8,545 bases of DNA from Betaproteobacteria bacterium UBA7395 (GTDB lineage: Bacteria; Pseudomonadota; Gammaproteobacteria; Burkholderiales; Rhodocyclaceae): contig DKNF01000224.1 of assembly GCA_002470165.1 (NCBI GenBank), positions 1 through 8,545 of the forward strand, read 5' to 3'. Made by a program: the position numbers and the translations under genes. The notes under the pieces were generated by a model. It did not search any database. It was given only the letters and a program-made list of their open reading frames with translations, and had not been told where the DNA came from. Positions 1 to 6,143 of the stretch are shown here, piece by piece; positions within the stretch are counted from its first letter, which is position 1; each line of letters begins with the position of its first letter.

Positions 1-681
1 ATCATGATCGTCACCGAATACAACGGGCACACCCAGGGCTTCCTGGTCGAGGGCGTGGATACCATCCTGCGCCTGGACTGGAGCAAGATGCGGGTGCCGC
101 CGGAAATGCTGACGGCCCAGACCGGCGGTCTGGTGACCGCGGTGACCGAACTGGAAGACAATCGCCTGGTCATGATGATGGACGTGGAAAAGGTGCTTGC
201 CGAAACCACCACCATCGAAAACGAGATCATGTTCCGCAGCGTGGTCAACGTCGACCGCCCCGACGTCACCGTGTTTTATTGCGATGACTCCAGCGTGGCG
301 CGCAAGCAGATCGAGCGCACCCTGGAAGCGATGGGCATCAAGGGCGTCAGTGCGGTTAACGGGCGGCAGATGTGGGACGAGATGGAAAAGGTTGCGTCGT
401 ATGCCAAGTCGGTCGGCAAGCCGGTTTCCTCGATCATCAACCTGTTGCTGACCGATATCGAAATGCCCGAGATGGATGGCTACATCCTGACCAAGAAGGT
501 CAAGTCCGACCCGCGGTTTGCCAACATTCCGGTGATCATGCATTCCTCGCTGTCGGGAATGTCCAACCAGAAGCTCGGTCAGTCGGTCGGCGTTGACGAG
601 TATGTGCCCAAGTTCGAGCCGCAGCGCCTGTCCGAAACGCTGGCCCGTCGTCTGGGTGTCGATGAAGCAGCCAAGGGCTGA
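1..681 (+). CDS. cheV: CheV chemotaxis coupling protein, first copy (5' end cut by window edge)
   Basis: Coupling protein with an N-terminal CheW-like domain and a C-terminal receiver (REC) domain; it links chemoreceptors to CheA in the cytoplasm and can be phosphorylated by CheA. The reading frame is open from base 1, so the true start lies to the left; the ATG at base 4 is internal, because the second CheV aligns through this point and continues about 97 residues further upstream. The visible part is the last third of the CheW-like domain (through the DVEKVLAE stretch near base 210) and a complete REC: acidic pair CDD at about 280-288, phospho-acceptor Asp in [14 protein letters not shown] (codon 454-456), HSS in the Thr/Ser position and conserved Lys in VPKF. 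It ends 14 bases before a second cheV that it closely resembles. The family call is secure; the copy's specific role is unknown. Confidence 0.95.
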   Translation: MMIVTEYNGHTQGFLVEGVDTILRLDWSKMRVPPEMLTAQTGGLVTAVTELEDNRLVMMMDVEKVLAETTTIENEIMFRSVVNVDRPDVTVFYCDDSSVARKQIERTLEAMGIKGVSAVNGRQMWDEMEKVASYAKSVGKPVSSIINLLLTDIEMPEMDGYILTKKVKSDPRFANIPVIMHSSLSGMSNQKLGQSVGVDEYVPKFEPQRLSETLARRLGVDEAAKG

Positions 682-695
682 GGCAGGAGACGAAG

Positions 696-1634
696 ATGAA
701 TCTGGTCGAAAGCAAGAATCTGCTCGATAGCGTTGATGCGCGCACCCGCCTGGCCGGGTCGAACAAGATGGAAATCCTGCTGTTCTCGCTGGGAACGCGT
801 GAGATATTCGGCATCAACGTGTTCAAGGTGCGCGAGGTCGGTCGCACACCGCACATCACCAAGACGCCCAACATGCCGCGTGGCGTCGAAGGGCTGATTT
901 CCCTGCGCGGCAACGTCATCCCGGTGCTGTCGCTGGCGCCGTTCATGCAGCTCGACGGCGTGCCGCCGGGGCTGGGCAAGACCATGATGGTGGCCGAGTA
1001 CTCGAAGCGGACCCTGGGGTTCCTGGTGCATGAAGTGGATCGCATCATCCGCGTCGATTGGGAGCGGGTGAAAGCCCCGGAAAGCGTGCTGACGGCCAAC
1101 CATGGCCTGATTACCGCAGTCATCGAACTGGAGGGGGGCGGTCTGGTCTCCATCCTCGACGTCGAGCAGATTCTGGCCAATGCCTTCGGCGAAGCGATGA
1201 TCATCGACATCTCGCCGGCCCGTGTCGATCCGGATACCAGTATTTTCTTCGTCGACGATTCCATCGTCGCCCGGCGCAAGATTTCGGAAGTTCTCGACAA
1301 GCTGGGTGTACGTCACAAACATGCCACCAACGGCATGGAGGCCTGGACCCGCCTGCAGGCCATCGCCGCGCATGCGCAGCAGGTCGGCGCCAATATCCGC
1401 GACGAAATCCGCTTGATCCTCGTCGATGCGGAAATGCCCGAAATGGATGGTTACGTGCTGACCAAGAACATCAAGTCCGACCCGCGCTTCGAAGGCGTGC
1501 CGGTGGTCATGCATTCATCCCTTTCGTCGGAGGCCAACCGGGCCATGGGCAAGTCCGTCGGCGTCGATGCCTACGTTGCCAAATTTGATGCTGAGGCGCT
1601 GGCCGATACCCTGCGTCCCTTGATTGAGCGTTAA
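696..1634 (+). CDS. cheV: CheV chemotaxis coupling protein, second copy (CheW-REC)
   Basis: Complete 312-residue CheV, normal length for the family. Residues about 25-165 form the CheW-like coupling domain ([13 protein letters not shown] near the start, [11 protein letters not shown] at about 70-80). Residues about 180-312 form the receiver domain: Asp187-Asp188, phospho-acceptor Asp244 in [13 protein letters not shown], Ser274/Ser275 and Lys296. All residues needed for phosphorylation are present. The start ATG has AGGAG at 685-689, six bases upstream, and lies 14 bases after the stop of the first cheV. The two copies share long blocks in the REC domain ([28 protein letters not shown]) but differ in REC helices 1 and 2, which points to an old tandem duplication rather than a recent one. 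CheV is known to couple receptors to CheA and may act as a phosphate sink; which receptors this copy serves cannot be read from the sequence. Confidence 0.96.
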   Translation: MNLVESKNLLDSVDARTRLAGSNKMEILLFSLGTREIFGINVFKVREVGRTPHITKTPNMPRGVEGLISLRGNVIPVLSLAPFMQLDGVPPGLGKTMMVAEYSKRTLGFLVHEVDRIIRVDWERVKAPESVLTANHGLITAVIELEGGGLVSILDVEQILANAFGEAMIIDISPARVDPDTSIFFVDDSIVARRKISEVLDKLGVRHKHATNGMEAWTRLQAIAAHAQQVGANIRDEIRLILVDAEMPEMDGYVLTKNIKSDPRFEGVPVVMHSSLSSEANRAMGKSVGVDAYVAKFDAEALADTLRPLIER

Positions 1635-1649
1635 ACAAGAATGTCTATT

Positions 1650-1653
1650 GGAG
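1650..1653 (+). promoter_or_regulatory. Shine-Dalgarno site that sets the cheY start
   Basis: GGAG lies six bases before the ATG at 1660. The frame is also open back to a TTG at 1624, but that start would overlap the end of cheV, has no such site, and would add 12 residues (Cys-rich, [12 protein letters not shown]) absent from the CheY family. This favours 1660. Confidence 0.75.
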
Positions 1654-1659
1654 TGTTGC

Positions 1660-2055
1660 ATGGCTGCTGATCCCAAAACGAGGTTTCTGGTCGTAGACGA
1701 TTTTTCGACCATGCGTCGTATCGTCCGCAACTTGCTGAAGGAGTTGGGCTTTACCAACGTCGATGAGGCCGAGGATGGGGCCATCGCATTGCAGAAACTG
1801 CAGGGAGGCGGCTTCGAGTTTGTCGTCACCGACTGGAACATGCCGAACATGGATGGTCTGACCTTGCTGCAGACTATCCGGGCGACGCCGACGCTAAAGC
1901 ATCTGCCGGTGCTGATGATTACCGCAGAAGCGAAGAAGGAAAACATCATCGCGGCAGCCCAGGCCGGTGCCAGCGGTTATATCGTCAAGCCCTTCACGGC
2001 GGGAACCTTGTCCGAGAAACTGAACAAGATTTTCGAAAAATACGGTCAGGCCTGA
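1660..2055 (+). CDS. cheY: Chemotaxis response regulator CheY
   Basis: Single-domain receiver of 131 residues. Once phosphorylated by CheA it binds FliM/FliN at the flagellar switch and changes rotation. The key residues are in place: acidic pair Asp13-Asp14, phospho-acceptor Asp58 (in [10 protein letters not shown]), Thr88, Tyr107 and Lys110, each one position later than in E. coli CheY (12/13, 57, 87, 106, 109). Long stretches match the enterobacterial protein as I remember it, including [20 protein letters not shown] and the [10 protein letters not shown] segment, so this is the motor-binding, CheZ-dependent type rather than a generic receiver. The start at 1660 is chosen for its Shine-Dalgarno site and family length. 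The gene lies 25 bases after cheV and 10 bases before cheZ, placing the regulator next to its phosphatase, as is common in beta- and gammaproteobacteria. Confidence 0.98.
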   Translation: MAADPKTRFLVVDDFSTMRRIVRNLLKELGFTNVDEAEDGAIALQKLQGGGFEFVVTDWNMPNMDGLTLLQTIRATPTLKHLPVLMITAEAKKENIIAAAQAGASGYIVKPFTAGTLSEKLNKIFEKYGQA

Positions 2056-2065
2056 GGGGAATTGT

Positions 2066-2905
2066 ATGTCTGCAACTAACGATTCCGCCGATCTCGAAGC
2101 CCTGTTCGATTCGATCGCAACCGACTACCAGCCGGTGGCCCCGCAACCCGCCCCGCCGCCTGCCCCCGCGCCGGCTGCGACGGGAGACAACGACGAATTG
2201 CAGGCGCTGTTCGACAGCGTCGCCGCCGAGGCCGTGCCGCCGCCGGTTGCTGTCGAGGCAGTTGCCGCGTCAGGCGATCCGGCGGAAAACTGGTCGCAGC
2301 AGGAGGCCGTGTTCAACCGTATCGGTCAGATGGCGCGTGTCCTGCACGACACGCTGGGGCAACTGGGTTACGACAAGCTGATCGAGAAAACGGTCTCCGC
2401 CCTGCCCGATGCCAAGGATAGGCTGGCTTATGTCGCCAACCTGACCGAGCAGGCTGCCTGCCGCGTGCTCAACGCCACTGATGTGGCCGGTCCCCTGGTC
2501 GATGGCATGGAAAGTCGTTCCCGCGATCTGGGGGCTGCCTGGGACAAGGTGTTTGCCAACCAGATGAGCCCGGAAGAGTTCAAGGCGCTGGCCGTGGAAA
2601 CCCGGCAGTTCCTGAAGCAGGACCTGCCGGGGCAAGCAAAGGCGACGCATGCGCAATTGACGGAAATCATGATGGCTCAGGACTTCCAGGATCTGACCGG
2701 GCAGGTGATCAAGAAGATCGTCGCGCTTGCCCAGGAACTGGAGAGCGGTCTGATGGGCTTGCTGATCGAGGTCTTGCCCGAGGCCAAGAAAACCGAAGAA
2801 GTGACCAGCCTGATGAATGGTCCGGTCGTGAATGCGGCAGGTCGTACCGATGTCGTGGTCAATCAGGAGCAGGTCGATGACCTGCTCGAAAGCCTCGGCT
2901 TCTGA
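2066..2905 (+). CDS. cheZ: CheY-P phosphatase CheZ with extended N-terminus
   Basis: Promotes dephosphorylation of CheY-P and so ends the signal at the motor. The protein has 279 residues, against 214 in E. coli. Residues about 75-235 form the long helical hairpin used for dimerisation; the catalytic segment is AQDFQDLTGQ, with Asp209 and Gln213 matching E. coli Asp143 and Gln147, the glutamine that orients the attacking water. The C-terminal tail QVDDLLESLGF (269-279) is the known CheY-P docking helix. The extra length is at the N-terminus: residues 1-70 hold two related short motifs (9-18 and 44-53) joined by a Pro/Ala-rich linker (22-38). The start ATG has an AGGGG at 2055-2059, overlapping the cheY stop codon, six bases away. 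Gene context (after cheY, before cheA) fits. The phosphatase call is secure; the role of the extension is unknown. Confidence 0.97.
   Translation: MSATNDSADLEALFDSIATDYQPVAPQPAPPPAPAPAATGDNDELQALFDSVAAEAVPPPVAVEAVAASGDPAENWSQQEAVFNRIGQMARVLHDTLGQLGYDKLIEKTVSALPDAKDRLAYVANLTEQAACRVLNATDVAGPLVDGMESRSRDLGAAWDKVFANQMSPEEFKALAVETRQFLKQDLPGQAKATHAQLTEIMMAQDFQDLTGQVIKKIVALAQELESGLMGLLIEVLPEAKKTEEVTSLMNGPVVNAAGRTDVVVNQEQVDDLLESLGF
2090..2224 (+). repeat. Duplicated ALFDS motif in the CheZ N-terminal extension
   Basis: At the protein level DLEALFDSIA (residues 9-18, bases 2090-2119) recurs as ELQALFDSVA (residues 44-53, bases 2195-2224), 35 residues later; six of ten positions are identical and the rest mostly conservative. 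The DNA of the two copies has diverged at many third positions, so this is a protein-level repeat, not a recent DNA duplication. The pattern resembles the CheZ C-terminal docking tail (QVDDLLESL). Function is inferred only. Confidence 0.7.
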
Positions 2906-2910
2906 GGAGG
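2905..2910 (+). promoter_or_regulatory. Strong Shine-Dalgarno site for cheA
   Basis: AGGAGG overlaps the last base of the cheZ stop codon and lies seven bases before the cheA ATG at 2918. An ATG directly after it (2911) is out of frame and would encode only four residues before a stop, so the site serves 2918. Confidence 0.8.
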
Positions 2911-2917
2911 ATGAAAA

Positions 2918-4825
2918 ATGAGTGATTTCTCGGGAATGGAGGATCTGCTGCAGGACTTCCTGCAGGAGGCCCACGACCTCTTGTCCGATGTGGACAACAA
3001 GCTGGTTGATCTGGAAAAGACACCGGACGACAAGGGGCTGCTCAACGACATCTTCCGTGGTTTCCATACGGTCAAGGGCGGTGCGGGCTTTCTCAATGCC
3101 ACCGAACTGGTGACGCTGTGCCATCTGACCGAAAACCTGTTCGACCGCCTGCGTAACGGCGAGCTCGAGCTGACCGCAGAGTTGATGGACGTCATCATGG
3201 ATGCCACCAAGGGCGTGCGCGAAATGTTCGGCGAACTGGGCCAGGGCGTTCAGCCCCAGCCGGCCGATGCTCGCGTTATCGCGGCCCTGCAGGGGGCATT
3301 GAATGGCGAATTGCCGACAAGTGGTGCCCCGGCTGCTGCCGAGCCGCCGCCGGTGCAGGCACCGCCGCCGAGCAGCGCTCCCGGGGGAGAACCCGACTGG
3401 GCCAGCTTGCAGTCGGCGATTACCGGTGAACCGGTGAAGGCCGCTCAAGGCGAGTTGATTACCCGTGCCGAGGCTGAGCCGGTCAAGGCGTCGGCGGCAG
3501 CAACTCCGGCGGTTGCCGGCGGCAAGGATACGGCCCCTTCGCCGTTCGGACGTCGCGCCAGCGATCGACCGGCGGCGACCGCCAGCAATTCGCGTCGCGC
3601 CGAGGAACGGGGGCGTGAAAATACCATCCGCGTCGATACCTCGCGTCTGGACCAGGTGCTCAACCTGTCCGGCGAAATCGGCCTGACCAAGAACCGCCTG
3701 ACCAGTCTGCGCGCCGACATCCTTGCCGGCAAGAGCGATTCGGAAACGCTGCACGCCCTCGATCAGGCGGTCAGCCAGCTTGATCTGCTGGTTTCCGATC
3801 TGCAGAACTCGGTGATGAAGACCCGGATGCAGCCGATCGGACGGCTGTTCCAGAAATACCCACGTATTGCCCGCGACCTGGCCCGCCAGTTGGGCAAGGA
3901 TGTCGAGCTGGTGCTGGCAGGGGAAGAAACCGAGGTCGACAAGACGATGATCGAGGATCTGGCCGATCCCCTGATCCACCTGATCCGCAATGCCGTCGAT
4001 CATGGCGTCGAGATGCCCGACGAGCGCGCTGCCGCCGGCAAGCCGGCGAAGAGCCTGGTGCGCCTGGAGGCGCGTCAGGAAGGCGATCATATCGTCCTGA
4101 TCATTGCCGACGACGGCAAGGGCATGAGTGCCGAGCGTATTCGCGCCAAGGCGGTGGACAAGGGCCTGATTTCCGAAGAAGAAGCCAATACGCTGGACGA
4201 GCGGCAGAGCCTGAATCTGATTTTCCTGCCCGGTTTCTCGACCAAAACGCAGATTTCCGACGTGTCCGGCCGGGGGGTCGGCATGGATGTGGTCAAGACC
4301 AACATCCAGAAGCTCAATGGCTCGGTCGAGATTCGTTCCGAACCCGGCAAGGGCTCGGTGTTCCTGATTTCCCTGCCGCTGACCCTGGCCATTCTGCCGG
4401 TCTTGCTGGTGCTCCTGGGCGACCAACCCTTCGCCCTGCCGTTGTCCTTGGTGCGGGAAATCCTGCCGATCGACCAGCAGCGCGTTCAGGAAGTTGGCGG
4501 CAAGGAAACGCTGGTGGTCCGCGGCGAGGTGCTGCCGGTCATTTCCCTGGCCAAGCTGCTCGGCTGGCCGGCCGACCGTTCTCCCGAGTACGGGGTGTTC
4601 ATGCAGACCGCGGAGCGAAGTTTCATCCTCGGTGTGGACAGCTTCGCCGGCCGCGACGATGCGGTCATCAAGTCGCTCGAGGACTTCCGTCCGAAGGGGG
4701 TTGCAGGTGTCACCACGCTGTCGAACGGTCAGATCGTGTTGATTCTCGACATGAAGGAACTGCTCACCGACTTCAGTCAGCATGGCGATACCGGCATGGC
4801 GATTCGCAACTTCGAGTTTTCCTGA
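2918..4825 (+). CDS. cheA: Chemotaxis histidine kinase CheA, without a recognisable P2 domain
   Basis: Cytoplasmic kinase of 635 residues that autophosphorylates in receptor arrays and passes phosphate to CheY and CheV. P1 (about 1-108) is an HPt domain with the phospho-histidine His50 in FHTVKGGAGF. P3, the dimerisation hairpin, spans about 235-302 (IRVDTSRLDQVLNLSGEI...). P4, the ATPase domain, spans about 303-490 with N box HLIRNAVDHG (354-363), G1 box DDGKGM (398-403), F box FLPGFSTK (436-443) and G2 box GRGVGMD (451-457). P5, the CheW-like domain, spans about 492-620. All catalytic motifs are intact. Residues 111-236, where P2 would bind CheY, are Pro/Ala-rich and show no P2-like fold pattern, but hold a short repeated motif. 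The protein is slightly shorter than E. coli CheA (654). It is the last gene before the terminator at 4858. Confidence 0.97.
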   Translation: MSDFSGMEDLLQDFLQEAHDLLSDVDNKLVDLEKTPDDKGLLNDIFRGFHTVKGGAGFLNATELVTLCHLTENLFDRLRNGELELTAELMDVIMDATKGVREMFGELGQGVQPQPADARVIAALQGALNGELPTSGAPAAAEPPPVQAPPPSSAPGGEPDWASLQSAITGEPVKAAQGELITRAEAEPVKASAAATPAVAGGKDTAPSPFGRRASDRPAATASNSRRAEERGRENTIRVDTSRLDQVLNLSGEIGLTKNRLTSLRADILAGKSDSETLHALDQAVSQLDLLVSDLQNSVMKTRMQPIGRLFQKYPRIARDLARQLGKDVELVLAGEETEVDKTMIEDLADPLIHLIRNAVDHGVEMPDERAAAGKPAKSLVRLEARQEGDHIVLIIADDGKGMSAERIRAKAVDKGLISEEEANTLDERQSLNLIFLPGFSTKTQISDVSGRGVGMDVVKTNIQKLNGSVEIRSEPGKGSVFLISLPLTLAILPVLLVLLGDQPFALPLSLVREILPIDQQRVQEVGGKETLVVRGEVLPVISLAKLLGWPADRSPEYGVFMQTAERSFILGVDSFAGRDDAVIKSLEDFRPKGVAGVTTLSNGQIVLILDMKELLTDFSQHGDTGMAIRNFEFS

Positions 4826-4857
4826 CGCACGAAATCCTTACCGGTCAACGAGTTAAC

Positions 4858-4885
4858 GAGGGGGCATTGCCCCCTCTTTCTTTTT
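4858..4885 (+). terminator. Rho-independent terminator after cheA
   Basis: A perfect 8-base-pair stem (GAGGGGGC at 4858-4865 with GCCCCCTC at 4869-4876) closes a three-base loop and is followed directly by TTTCTTTTT (4877-4885). It begins 33 bases after the cheA stop codon. It should end the che transcript and separate it from flhB, though read-through cannot be excluded. The opposite strand lacks a T-run after the stem, so it works in the + direction only. Confidence 0.93.
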
Positions 4886-4954
4886 GAAGGTTTACCTGTC
4901 TGTCATCGACTTAAGCGGTCTACCTCGAAACGGAATAAAAAAAGTACGCTACCT

Positions 4955-4990
4955 ATTTAATTTTCTTGGTTTTTTTCTATAATAGGCTCA
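4955..4990 (+). promoter_or_regulatory. Probable sigma-70-type promoter for flhB-flhA-flhF
   Basis: A perfect TATAAT at 4978-4983 lies in the most AT-rich part of the window. The predicted transcription start is near 4990, giving a leader of only about 14-20 bases before flhB. The -35 position is poor (TTTAAT at 4956-4961 with a 16-base spacer, three of six consensus bases). A run of seven T at 4970-4976 and an A-rich run at 4937-4943 may bend the DNA or act as an UP-like element. I find no convincing sigma-28 (TAAA-N15-GCCGATAA) or sigma-54 (GG-N10-GC) element in the gap. The -10 is seen directly; its use is inferred from position. Confidence 0.6.
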
Positions 4991-5009
4991 ACCTGTTTAG
5001 ATAATGGCC

Positions 5010-6143
5010 ATGGCTGAAGATAGCGATCTGGAGAAAACCGAGGAGCCTACCGGTAGGCGAATCGAGCAAGCCCGGGAAAAGGGGCAGATTCCCCAGTCCC
5101 GGGAACTCGGTACGTTTACCGTGCTCATCGTCGCTGCCATGACCCTGTGGATGATGAGCGGCTGGTTCATGGACCGCACGCTGGCGCTGACCCGCGATGC
5201 CTTCATGCCTGATCTGAAGCACATGCAAGAGCCGGCCATGATGGTGTCGCGTCTGGCCGAGATGTTCGCCGATGCATTTTTCGTCTTCGCGCCCTTGTTC
5301 GTTGTGCTGGTCGTCGCCACCCTCCTGCCGCCGTTCTTCCTGAATGCCTGGGTGTTTGCCCCCAAGGCGCTGGTGCCCGATCTGAAGCGCATGGACCCGC
5401 TGGCCGGTCTGGCCCGGATGTTCTCCTGGAACAGCCTGATGGAACTGACCAAGGCCATCCTCAAGGCGGTGCTGGTCGGCGTTGTGGCTTACCTGCTCAT
5501 TTCCTGGCAACTCGAAGAGATTTTCGGTCTGCTGGCCGAGCCGCTGGAAACGGGTCTGGCGCACGCCGGCCGGATGATCCTCTTCGCTTTCCTGATGCTG
5601 GTGCTGACGCTGTTGATCGTGGTCGCGGCCGATGTGCCCTTCCAGTTGTGGCACTACTACCACAAGCTGAAGATGACCAAGGATGAGGTCAAGCAGGAAA
5701 TGAAGGAAATGATGGGCGATCCGCACGTCAAGGGGCGGATTCGCAGTCTGCAGATGCAGGCAGCGCGTCGCCGGATGATGCAGGCGGTGCCTCAGGCCGA
5801 TGTGATCGTCACCAACCCGACCCATTTCGCGGTGGCGCTGGCTTACAAGGCCGGCATGGCGGCGCCGAAGGTGGTGGCCAAGGGCACCGGAGCGGTGGCG
5901 CTCAAGATAAGGGAAGTGGCGGCGGAGCATGCGGTGCCGACCCTGGAGGCGCCACCGTTGGCGCGGGCGCTGTTCAAGCACGCCGATCTCGACAAGGAAA
6001 TTCCGGCCACCCTGTATAACGCGGTGGCCGAAGTGCTTGCATACATCTATCAACTGGCGCAGTGGCGGCAGGTGGGCGGGGCGTACCCGGTTCCGCCGAG
6101 GGATCTGCCGGTGCCGCCCGAACTCGTACCGGAGGCAGCGTAA
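5010..6143 (+). CDS. flhB: Flagellar export gate protein FlhB
   Basis: Inner-membrane protein of the flagellar type III export apparatus that switches export from rod/hook to filament substrates after self-cleavage. It has 377 residues from this start (Salmonella 383). The N-terminus carries the family pattern EKTEEPT.RRIEQAREKGQIP.SREL. Four hydrophobic segments lie at about 36-54, 89-111, 148-166 and 187-211. A charged linker follows, then the self-cleavage site Asn-Pro-Thr-His at 269-272, the same numbers as in Salmonella, which supports this ATG. An ATG two codons earlier (5004) would add Met-Ala and cannot be ruled out. Neither start has a Shine-Dalgarno sequence. The C-terminus ends in a Pro-rich tail. 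It follows the gap with terminator and promoter and is joined end to end with flhA. Confidence 0.96.
   Translation: MAEDSDLEKTEEPTGRRIEQAREKGQIPQSRELGTFTVLIVAAMTLWMMSGWFMDRTLALTRDAFMPDLKHMQEPAMMVSRLAEMFADAFFVFAPLFVVLVVATLLPPFFLNAWVFAPKALVPDLKRMDPLAGLARMFSWNSLMELTKAILKAVLVGVVAYLLISWQLEEIFGLLAEPLETGLAHAGRMILFAFLMLVLTLLIVVAADVPFQLWHYYHKLKMTKDEVKQEMKEMMGDPHVKGRIRSLQMQAARRRMMQAVPQADVIVTNPTHFAVALAYKAGMAAPKVVAKGTGAVALKIREVAAEHAVPTLEAPPLARALFKHADLDKEIPATLYNAVAEVLAYIYQLAQWRQVGGAYPVPPRDLPVPPELVPEAA
6131..6135 (+). promoter_or_regulatory. Shine-Dalgarno site for flhA inside the flhB 3' end
   Basis: GGAGG lies eight bases before the flhA ATG, within the last codons of flhB. The flhB stop TAA (6141-6143) abuts the flhA ATG (6144), so a ribosome ending flhB sits on this site, which favours translational coupling. 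Confidence 0.75.

Noticed and set aside
536..1514. Two overlapping - strand frames (254 and 311 codons) opposite the cheV pair.
   Set aside because: Two different antisense frames open over the same region is a composition effect; neither shows a family motif or a convincing start site.
1624..1659. A TTG-initiated longer form of CheY with 12 extra residues.
   Set aside because: No Shine-Dalgarno site, overlap with the end of cheV, and residues not found in the CheY family; the ATG at 1660 gives the standard length.
2911..2925. A tiny upstream frame (four residues) starting right after the AGGAGG before cheA, which could act as a decoy start.
   Set aside because: The ATG is immediately next to the AGGAGG, with no spacing for initiation, while the cheA ATG sits at the ideal seven bases.
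3320..3610. A possible foreign insertion in cheA, because this stretch is Pro/Ala-rich and repetitive.
   Set aside because: The frame is intact, base composition matches the neighbours, and variable Pro/Ala linkers are normal between CheA domains. No terminal repeats or target duplication are seen.
2270..4783. An 837-codon open frame on the - strand opposite cheZ and cheA.
   Set aside because: Same His/Gln/Arg-rich antisense composition, no domain, and it lies wholly over two genes with intact catalytic motifs on the + strand.
4931..4983. A sigma-28 (FliA) or sigma-54 promoter for flhB, as expected for flagellar genes.
   Set aside because: A TAAA at 4936-4939 is not followed at the proper spacing by anything like GCCGATAA, and no GG-N10-GC pair with the right flanks is present; TATAAT fits better.
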